From positions 2,947 through 10,750 of the forward strand of contig DCXE01000074.1 of NCBI GenBank assembly GCA_002328295.1: DNA of 7,804 nucleotides. Direction: 5' to 3'. The DNA is from Candidatus Peribacter sp. UBA2144 (GTDB taxonomy: Bacteria > Patescibacteriota > Gracilibacteria > Peribacterales > Peribacteraceae). The notes under the pieces are model-generated. The model saw nothing but the letters and a program-made list of their open reading frames with translations, was not told the DNA's origin and made no database searches. Below are positions 1 through 4,861 of the stretch, piece after piece; position 1 is the stretch's first letter; every line of letters begins with the position of its first letter. The position numbers were made by a program, and so were the translations under genes.

Positions 1-1
1 G

Positions 2-163
2 CTATGCGAAGGCTGGAACGTCTTGCGGGGCTTTAGGATCCCAAAAAGTCTGATTGTCTGGAAGTTTTTTTTGAGAACCTATTGACTGGGGTTTGGCGTC
101 TGCCACTATTAGATACCGGCCCACCCACCAACGGCTTACCCACCCCGTGGGGGGCGGGTGCAT
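2..163 (-). CDS. Doubtful small ORF, 53 codons, GC-rich left edge
   Basis: An ATG at 161-163 opens a 53-codon frame that ends in TAG at 2-4. The product starts MHPPPTGWVSRWW and ends FWDPKAPQDVPAFA. I recognise no domain, signal peptide or membrane segment. A second minus-strand frame (33-230) overlaps it and looks no better. The segment is richer in G and C runs than the rest of the window and has no convincing Shine-Dalgarno sequence (GGTG a few bases before ATG is the best). In its favour, the second half has balanced, protein-like composition (GRYLIVADAKPQSIG). It may be a real small gene, a remnant, or the coding shadow of a repeat. Confidence is low. Confidence 0.22.
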   Translation of the reverse strand: MHPPPTGWVSRWWVGRYLIVADAKPQSIGSQKKLPDNQTFWDPKAPQDVPAFA

Positions 164-244
164 CTTCACACCAAATAACGCAAAATATCAGCCTCATAGA
201 GCTATAACCCCCAAATCCCCCATATTCCATTAATTCCCAAAATA

Positions 245-253
245 TGTTATAAT
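245..253 (+). promoter_or_regulatory. Extended -10 promoter for the channel gene, leaderless start
   Basis: TGTTATAAT at 245-253 is a perfect extended -10 element (TGn plus TATAAT). The -35 position (about 225-230, TTCCAT) is poor, as is usual for extended -10 promoters. Transcription should begin near 259-261, directly before the ATG at 262, so the mRNA would have essentially no 5' leader. The -10 lies in the 10-bp palindrome TATAATTATA (248-257), so a leftward -10 on the other strand is also possible. Confidence 0.6.
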
Positions 254-261
254 TATACGGA

Positions 262-1131
262 ATGGAGACAGATACGCAAAAACACAGGCGAAATCTCCTT
301 TTATTCGTCCAAATAACAAAGCTCTCCTACAAATCTCTATTCCTTCTTTGGCTGGGACTTGCGTTGGGATTTGCTTTCGCATATTTCCTGCTGGAAACAT
401 TTGCTCCGGCCCATGCTCCAACTGAACTTGATAATCTTCCCGCCTTATATAGATTCTTAAACGCACTTTATTACTCAATAATCACAGCTACTTCTACAGG
501 ATATGGCGACATTACTCCTGTAGGTTTCTCGAAAGCCCTGGCCAGTATCCAAAGCATCTCAGCTTTGTTTATTTTCGCAGTATTTGTGACAAAACTCGTC
601 TCCCAAAGGCAAGACATGGCCCTTAAAGAAGTTCACAGGCTAACCTATGAGGATATCTTCCACAATATGCGCGGAGATCTGTTTAATGTTAGAAAAGATT
701 TGGATGCAATAATGGCAGAAGCAGCAGACAAAGGTAATCTGTCTGAGGAGTCATGGGAAAACCTAATGATCGGATATCAGCAATGCCAAAGTTTGTTCGT
801 GGAAATTCCGGAGTTTTACGACGGAGGAAACACTTACTACACCCTCGATCCAAAACGCGAGGAGCTTCTACTGGAAGCAGTGCACCGAACTATCCATAGG
901 ATAAACAAAACTCTTGATGTTCTTAGTAAGGCCGGAATTGAATGGTCCGAGCATGAACCAAGTATGACCGAGCTTGTAGAGTTGATGAATGTTACTGATC
1001 GCATTACTCCCCTCTGGCAGAAACGAAGTCCGTACCAAAAAAGGGAAGCTTTTGAAGATATTATTAAAGTGAAGAATCAGACACACAGTTGGGTGGAGAA
1101 ATCACTACCAACTAACAACACATCCGCTTAA
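262..1131 (+). CDS. Two-TM potassium channel with uncharacterised cytosolic C-terminus
   Basis: A 289-residue ion channel of the Ion_trans_2 type (one pore loop between two membrane helices), predicted to conduct K+ across the cytoplasmic membrane as a tetramer. Visible parts: short basic N-terminus (1-24); TM1 about 26-48 (LFLLWLGLALGFAFAYFLL); pore helix 66-78; selectivity filter T79-G80-Y81-G82-D83 in the string TATSTGYGDITP; TM2 about 92-114. The remaining ~175 residues are soluble and mostly helical, with acidic and basic stretches. They show no GxGxxG nucleotide-binding motif of an RCK/TrkA_N domain and no obvious cyclic-nucleotide domain. The start at 262 is the only ATG before TM1 and has no Shine-Dalgarno, matching the leaderless promoter just upstream. 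The gene stands alone and converges on pnp. The channel assignment is firm; ligand and gating are unknown. Confidence 0.9.
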   Translation: METDTQKHRRNLLLFVQITKLSYKSLFLLWLGLALGFAFAYFLLETFAPAHAPTELDNLPALYRFLNALYYSIITATSTGYGDITPVGFSKALASIQSISALFIFAVFVTKLVSQRQDMALKEVHRLTYEDIFHNMRGDLFNVRKDLDAIMAEAADKGNLSEESWENLMIGYQQCQSLFVEIPEFYDGGNTYYTLDPKREELLLEAVHRTIHRINKTLDVLSKAGIEWSEHEPSMTELVELMNVTDRITPLWQKRSPYQKREAFEDIIKVKNQTHSWVEKSLPTNNTSA

Positions 1132-1140
1132 GGCGGACTC

Positions 1141-1198
1141 TCAACAATCAACCTTCAACACTTAATTGTTGATTGTTGACTGTTGATTGTTGATAGTT
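1141..1198. repeat. Inverted array of 7-nt repeats between convergent genes
   Basis: Four consecutive heptamers ATTGTTG, ATTGTTG, ACTGTTG, ATTGTTG fill 1165-1192, followed by a partial unit. The 12-mer TCAACAATCAAC at 1141-1152 is the exact reverse complement of GTTGATTGTTGA, which occurs twice (1168-1179 and 1182-1193). The transcript can therefore form a 12-bp stem in two registers, in either direction. It sits between the stops of the channel gene (1131) and pnp (1204), so it is the best candidate for a shared bidirectional terminator, although there is no clean U-tract. Confidence 0.7.
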
Positions 1199-1203
1199 AT
1201 TAA

Positions 1204-3444
1204 TTATCTCCTAGGTGGCCTTCCGCCCCCATGCCTCGGTGGCCCACTTCTGCCTCTTGGTGGTCCACTTCTTTCAGCTCCAGGAGGCGGCTCGGTCATT
1301 TGTTTAACAGACATTCTGGTTTTGCCATCATGCGAATCGTATTCAACACACTTGGCTTTCACCTCATCACCAACATTTAGAATATCTTCAACATTTTCAG
1401 TCCTCTTCCATTGAAGTTCAGAGATATGGATCATTGCATCTTTGCCTTTTAGGAATTCTACTATTGCTCCAACGCCGTCAATAATTCTGACCACTTTGCA
1501 ATCATAAACCGTTCCTACCTCTGGCTTCGCAACTATTCCTTCTATCCATTCTCTGGCTTTTTGCATTGCATCGCCATCGGGAGCGGTAACAAACACAAGT
1601 CCACTGTCTTCTATGTCAATCTCTACTCCCAGATCGCCAGTGATCTTCTGGATTGTCTCTCCCCCCTTACCGATAACTAGTCTGATGTCGTCTGGATTAA
1701 TCGTGATTGTCTCGATTCTAGGTGCACGGGGACTGAGCTCCTTACGTACTTCTGGAATTGCAGCAAGCATGGCTTTTAGAATCTCCAATCTTCCGACTTT
1801 AGCGCGCTCCAATGCTTCTTCGAACACTTGGTCTGGCATTCCTTTGATCTTTATATCCATCTGGATAGCCGTAATTCCTTTTTCCGTTCCTGTAACTTTG
1901 AAGTCCATGTCTCCTCCAAAGTCCTCCTCATCCTGGAGGTCAGATAGAACTACATACTTTCCTTTTTCTTCATCTGAAATCAGACCCAATGCAATTCCGG
2001 ATACGGGAGCACTTATCGGAACTCCAGCAGCCATAAGAGCCAATGTTGAACCGCAAGTTGCCGCCATGGAAGAAGATCCATTGCTGGCAAGGATTTCTGT
2101 TACAGTTCGAATTGTGTACGGGAAATCCTTTTCTGATGGAAGCACAGGTTCGATTCCTTTTTGAGCTAGACTTCCATGCCCCACTTCGCGATTACCTACA
2201 AAGAGCCTGTTTGAAGTCTCTCCGACAGAGAATGGTGGGAAGTTGTAGTGATGGAAGTATCTGAGTTCAACTTCACCCTCCATTCCTTCAACTAATTGCT
2301 TGTCGCCGGGCGCACCGAGTGTGCAGGTTGTTAGACCCTGAGTTTCTCCTCTTTGAAATAGTGCTGAGCCATGCACAAAGTCCGGAAGTATATCTACTAT
2401 CGAACTGATCTTTCGAATTTCGTCGACTTTACGACTGCTCATCCTGAGCCCCTCTTCAAGTATTAATCGCCTTACCTCTGACTTAATGATTTTGTCGGCA
2501 AGCATCGATGCATGTGCATAGAGTTCTTCGAGTGCTTCATCTCCTTCCGTAGGAACTTTGCCGAATTTTTCCTCAAGCTTTTCGGCAGCGGAGTCCATAT
2601 ACTCTGTAAAGATTGCTCTTCGTTCCAATTTTTCTTGCTTCGCTTTAATCGCTTTGTTAACAGCTGGAAGCATCCATTCTTTTAGATAATCGTATGCCTC
2701 TTGATGCATGTAAGCTTCTGGTGCTTCGAATTTGTCTTTGCCGATTTCCTTTTGAATGTCTGCAAAGAATTTCGCAATCTTCTGCGCCCACTTCTTTCCA
2801 AACTCAATTGCCTTCTGTATCTCTGCTTCCGGCAACTGGTTTGCACCAGCCTCGATCATAACAATGCGATCAAGAGACGCTGTTACAAACATATCCAGAT
2901 CTGACTTGGTTCGAGCTTCTCTGGAAGGATTTAAAACCAGTTCGCCTTCGATCAATCCGACTCTTACGGTTCCAAGTGGTCCTTCTGCAGGACAGTCGGA
3001 AATAGAAACGGCTAAGTTTGCCGCATTTGCTGATGTTATGTCGTGCTCGCTTTCGAAGTCGTAGCTCAAGACGGTACAAAACATCTGAAGATCGTTGTGG
3101 ATTGTCTTTGGGAACATAGGACGCAATCCACGGTCGATAACACGTGCGAGTAAAACATAGCTGTCCGCCGGTCTTCCCTCGCGTTTCCTGAATCTGGAAC
3201 CCGCGATCCTGCCTCCGGCATAAAACTTCTCTTGATAAACGACTTGCAGAGGTAGGAAATCAACTCCCTCACGAGCTTTTTTGCTTACGGTGAAGTTGCC
3301 CATGCTTACAGTCTCGCCCATCTGGCAGAGCACAGTAGCATTTGCCTGGTCTGCGATCGCTCCTGTCTTTACGATTAATGACTGATCGCCCAGTTCCAAA
3401 GTATAATCGCGCTGGCCTTCCAGCGTAGATGTCTTTGCTGACAT
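1204..3444 (-). CDS. pnp: Polyribonucleotide nucleotidyltransferase (PNPase)
   Basis: PNPase degrades RNA 3' to 5' by phosphorolysis, releasing nucleoside diphosphates; it works as a ring-shaped trimer in the cytoplasm and takes part in mRNA turnover. From ATG 3444 the protein has 746 residues (E. coli about 711). Domains in order: first RNase PH-like domain (about 10-145, with the RFRKREGRP loop at 84-92), helical linker (about 210-330), second catalytic RNase PH domain (about 335-560), KH (about 575-640, GKGG at 592-595) and S1 (about 642-714). In the second PH domain, RGETQ (365-369), GSSSM (456-460) and the metal ligands D508, D514 and K516 (in DFGGDMDFK) are all intact. After S1 comes a 30-residue Pro/Gly/Arg tail (SGPPRGRSGPPRHGGG), probably RNA-binding. 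The frame is open further upstream to 3615, but that part runs through a palindromic repeat; a TTG start at 3468 is a serious alternative. No other PNPase-specific residue appears lost. Confidence 0.97.
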   Translation of the reverse strand: MSAKTSTLEGQRDYTLELGDQSLIVKTGAIADQANATVLCQMGETVSMGNFTVSKKAREGVDFLPLQVVYQEKFYAGGRIAGSRFRKREGRPADSYVLLARVIDRGLRPMFPKTIHNDLQMFCTVLSYDFESEHDITSANAANLAVSISDCPAEGPLGTVRVGLIEGELVLNPSREARTKSDLDMFVTASLDRIVMIEAGANQLPEAEIQKAIEFGKKWAQKIAKFFADIQKEIGKDKFEAPEAYMHQEAYDYLKEWMLPAVNKAIKAKQEKLERRAIFTEYMDSAAEKLEEKFGKVPTEGDEALEELYAHASMLADKIIKSEVRRLILEEGLRMSSRKVDEIRKISSIVDILPDFVHGSALFQRGETQGLTTCTLGAPGDKQLVEGMEGEVELRYFHHYNFPPFSVGETSNRLFVGNREVGHGSLAQKGIEPVLPSEKDFPYTIRTVTEILASNGSSSMAATCGSTLALMAAGVPISAPVSGIALGLISDEEKGKYVVLSDLQDEEDFGGDMDFKVTGTEKGITAIQMDIKIKGMPDQVFEEALERAKVGRLEILKAMLAAIPEVRKELSPRAPRIETITINPDDIRLVIGKGGETIQKITGDLGVEIDIEDSGLVFVTAPDGDAMQKAREWIEGIVAKPEVGTVYDCKVVRIIDGVGAIVEFLKGKDAMIHISELQWKRTENVEDILNVGDEVKAKCVEYDSHDGKTRMSVKQMTEPPPGAERSGPPRGRSGPPRHGGGRPPRR

Positions 3445-3465
3445 AATAGAATAAGGAAAGGAATA

Positions 3466-3481
3466 CAATATCCCTTCCTCC
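3466..3481 (-). promoter_or_regulatory. Strong Shine-Dalgarno pointing to a TTG start for pnp
   Basis: On the minus strand GGAGG (3481-3477) is followed after 8 nt by an in-frame TTG (3468-3466), eight codons before the ATG at 3444. That ATG has no Shine-Dalgarno at normal distance. Initiation at the TTG would add MYSFPYSI and give 754 residues. I kept the ATG for the CDS because family similarity begins just after it, but the ribosome-binding site favours 3468. Confidence 0.45.
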
Positions 3482-3540
3482 GACAAGCTTTCCTTTAGTT
3501 CTTCTGTATATGTGGATTCACGCTGGAACAAACTAAGTGT

Positions 3541-3586
3541 CATGGTGAGCAAGCTTGCCCTGAGTTCGACGAAGGGTCGAACCATG
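3541..3586. repeat. 46-bp composite palindromic repeat (REP-like) in the pnp leader
   Basis: The element is bounded by CATGGT (3541-3546) and its complement ACCATG (3581-3586). Inside are two further dyads: GCAAGCTTGC (3549-3558), a perfect 10-bp palindrome, and GTTCGAC/GTCGAAC (3564-3570 and 3576-3582), 7-bp arms around GAAGG. The architecture is that of a dispersed REP/MITE-like sequence, and similar GTTCGAC-type repeats are, from memory, common in CPR genomes. It lies between the putative pnp promoter and its start, and it keeps an open reading frame, which makes the pnp ORF look artificially long. Confidence 0.65.
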
Positions 3587-3651
3587 ACTCGATTAGCTTC
3601 AGTGTAAACCCGCAACAGAAGATAAAGCAGAGGAAGGAAGGAACTGTGCGT

Positions 3652-3678
3652 AGTATAGCTTATTTAACTTGAAATCAA
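3652..3678 (-). promoter_or_regulatory. Putative pnp promoter
   Basis: The minus strand shows TTGATT (3678-3673) and TATACT (3657-3652) with a 15-nt spacer, or TTTGAT with 16. The -10 matches five of six consensus bases; the spacing is slightly short. The start would be near 3645, leaving a leader of about 180-200 nt that contains the palindromic repeat. It lies after the terminator of the upstream gene, as expected for an independent pnp transcript. Confidence 0.45.
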
Positions 3679-3717
3679 ATAGTAATCGCCTAATTATTAT
3701 CTGCGTAATCTGTATTT

Positions 3718-3754
3718 AAAAAAATGCCCTGGGTCCCAATTGGAACCCGAGGGC
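3718..3754 (-). terminator. Rho-independent terminator of the small GC-rich gene
   Basis: On the minus strand GCCCT pairs with AGGGC (outer stem) and GGGTTCC with GGGACCC (inner stem, one G-U pair), with one bulged C and an AATT loop. An A and then seven T follow (3724-3718). It starts about 30 nt after the stop at 3785 and separates this gene from pnp. Two smaller hairpins (GCGGC/GCCGC and GGCC/GGCC) lie between the stop and this stem. Confidence 0.85.
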
Positions 3755-3784
3755 GAAGCTCGTAGCGGCCTAAGCCGCGGTGGC

Positions 3785-4081
3785 CTAAATGGCCTTGATA
3801 GTCCTCGCGCGTTGCACCTGTATCGGTGTTGCCGTGCTCTGATTGACGTTGGCGCGTGTGGCCTGTGTCGGCAGAGTCGGGGTTTGGTCAATGAAGACCT
3901 CAGCCTCATCCGGCTTAATCGCCTCCTGGCTCGGTTTAACCGGAGCCGTGGACGATTGTTGCTGGACAGCGCCGGTATTGCCGTTGTCCGGCTTGTCAGC
4001 GGTCCCACAGCCTGGCGCGAAGCACAGGCAAACAACAGTACACAGAGTCACAGCAACTAAAGAAATCGGGACGCGTTTCAT
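3785..4081 (-). CDS. Small secreted or lipoprotein-like protein, GC-rich gene
   Basis: A 98-residue product. Residues 1-25 form an export signal: MKR, a hydrophobic core (VPISLVAVTLCTVVCLCF), then APGC with C25 as the possible lipid-modified cysteine. The lipobox is imperfect (Ala where Leu is usual at -3), so plain secretion or membrane anchoring is possible. The mature part is low-complexity and rich in Thr, Gln, Ala, Pro and Asn, with no domain I recognise; it looks like a disordered linker or surface peptide. The start at 4081 rather than 4099 is set by GGGGG six bases upstream of ATG (4092-4088). The gene has its own consensus-like promoter and a strong terminator, so it is a monocistronic unit. 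Its base composition is clearly richer in G+C than its neighbours, which suggests later acquisition. Function unknown. Confidence 0.6.
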   Translation of the reverse strand: MKRVPISLVAVTLCTVVCLCFAPGCGTADKPDNGNTGAVQQQSSTAPVKPSQEAIKPDEAEVFIDQTPTLPTQATRANVNQSTATPIQVQRARTIKAI

Positions 4082-4186
4082 AGCGTTCCCCCTTTCCAAA
4101 AAGAAGTAGAGTGGTGTGTTCCGGCCAGCGCCGTCACAGGCGCAAATGCATAGCCAAAATAGAAAGAACGCACCCTTACGAGCCCA

Positions 4187-4217
4187 ATTATACTACTATA
4201 TTTTGAATATATGTCAA
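4187..4217 (-). promoter_or_regulatory. Sigma70-type promoter for the small GC-rich gene
   Basis: Perfect -35 TTGACA (4217-4212) and perfect -10 TATAAT (4192-4187) on the minus strand, with a longer than ideal 19-nt spacer. The predicted start near 4180 gives a leader of about 100 nt before the ATG at 4081. This is the most consensus-like promoter in the window. Confidence 0.7.
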
Positions 4218-4236
4218 GTATACCTTACGAACCAGT

Positions 4237-4258
4237 ATTTGGCTTGTATAAGCCAAAT
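4237..4258. promoter_or_regulatory. 22-bp perfect dyad upstream of the GC-rich gene's promoter
   Basis: ATTTGGCTT and AAGCCAAAT form perfect 9-bp arms around GTAT. The outer bases ACGA (4227-4230) and TCGT (4259-4262) could extend the dyad with an asymmetric loop. It ends about 20 bp upstream of the TTGACA, a position suited to an activator site. It could also be a weak terminator of the gene on its right, but no U-tract follows on either strand. Confidence 0.4.
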
Positions 4259-4272
4259 TCGTTAAATCGCAA

Positions 4273-4291
4273 CCCCGCCATTTCAGCGGGG
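4273..4291 (-). terminator. Weak terminator-like hairpin after the 150-aa orphan gene
   Basis: CCCCGC and GCGGGG form a 6-bp GC stem with a 7-nt loop, starting about 19 nt after the stop at 4310. On the minus strand it is followed only by TTGCGATTT, so the U-tract is poor. The same sequence pattern occurs in mirror orientation at 4802-4820. Confidence 0.4.
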
Positions 4292-4309
4292 CTGCGTTAG
4301 ACTGCAGAT

Positions 4310-4762
4310 CTACGATTCCTCCAGTTTCTCCCCTGTCCATGGATCGAATTGCCAGTTCTTGGGATATGAATGACCTTTGTGCAATTCATGATTACAGATC
4401 TGGGAGAGTTTATTCCTGCCTTTCCAAAAGAATTCGCCATAATGTATTTCTTGCTTCTCCAATTTCAACAAAGAAATTTTGTCACCAGTTATTGGATGAT
4501 ATGTCATCGTCTTTCCTCTATTCGCATCTGTCCTAGAAAAATTTCTTGGTATACGCGTCTCAAAAATACACAACGCCTCTTCAAATAGTACAAAGAACAT
4601 ATCCAAAGGCCCTCTGTCGAACCACCTTCGCTCTATTGATGAAAGTGCTCCCATCAACTGCTGAAGTAATTCTGGGGCAGCCTTGAAAGACTCGATACCT
4701 AGTAATCTCGCCTCGAGGCTCTCATCAGATATAGCCTCAACAAGCTCTTCCACGTTAAACAT
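4310..4762 (-). CDS. Hypothetical protein, 150 aa, with two TGxK motifs
   Basis: I do not recognise this protein. It has no signal peptide or membrane helix and is probably cytosolic. The N-terminal ~65 residues look helical and acidic (MFNVEELVEAISDESLEARL), with a hydrophobic aromatic stretch LDMFFVLFEEALCIF (53-67). The C-terminal half is rich in Lys, His and Trp and contains a repeated motif, HPITGDKIS (89-97) and FDPWTGEKL (139-147), with CNHELHKGH between them (123-131), which has potential metal-ligand residues. Start choice: AGGGAG (4775-4770) is one base from the ATG at 4768 but seven from the ATG at 4762, so the second is preferred. It follows the terminator of the PhzE-like gene, has no clear promoter of its own, and is bracketed by inverted repeats. 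It reads as a true ORF by composition and ribosome-binding site. Confidence 0.65.
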   Translation of the reverse strand: MFNVEELVEAISDESLEARLLGIESFKAAPELLQQLMGALSSIERRWFDRGPLDMFFVLFEEALCIFETRIPRNFSRTDANRGKTMTYHPITGDKISLLKLEKQEIHYGEFFWKGRNKLSQICNHELHKGHSYPKNWQFDPWTGEKLEES

Positions 4763-4797
4763 TTTCATTCTCCCTATGTTGTAAAAGATCTGCAGTC

Positions 4798-4820
4798 AAA
4801 AACCCCGCTATGAGCGGAGT
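4798..4820 (-). terminator. Terminator of the PhzE-like synthase gene
   Basis: Minus-strand ACTCCGC pairs with GCGGGGT (7 bp, one U-G) around the loop TCATA and is followed by TTTT. It begins about 40 nt after the stop codon at 4862. The downstream arm and T-run directly adjoin one of the 12-bp inverted repeats. Confidence 0.75.
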
Positions 4821-4861
4821 GCGCTACTTACTTGGAATTAAATAAACAGGGCGCTCCGCTC

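Larger units (their letters stand above)
4271..4820. repeat. Inverted-repeat-bounded segment around the orphan gene
   Basis: GACTGCAGATCT at 4300-4311 is matched exactly by its reverse complement AGATCTGCAGTC at 4786-4797. Outside each copy lies an ACYCCGC...AGCGGGG hairpin (4272-4291 and 4802-4820), so the two ends read alike from outside inward over about 40 bp with a few gaps. The only gene inside is the 150-aa ORF, whose stop codon overlaps the left 12-mer by two bases. I see no clear target-site duplication and no transposase. It may be a non-autonomous mobile cassette, or two related terminators arranged in mirror by duplication. Confidence 0.45.

Noticed and set aside
108..117. ATTAGATACC, identical to a well-known 16S rRNA string.
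   Set aside because: The flanking sequence does not match 16S rRNA on either side; a 10-base match by chance.
1141..1198. Short CRISPR-like array.
   Set aside because: Units are 7 nt and directly abutting, with no spacers and no cas genes.
1613..2164. A 183-codon plus-strand frame inside pnp.
   Set aside because: Antisense shadow of a highly conserved coding region; the product is Ser/Ile-rich and has no start signals.
3697..4109. Long frames in several other phases over the GC-rich lipoprotein-like gene.
   Set aside because: GC-rich DNA has few stops; only the minus-strand frame ending at 3785 has a signal peptide, a well-placed Shine-Dalgarno, a promoter and a terminator.
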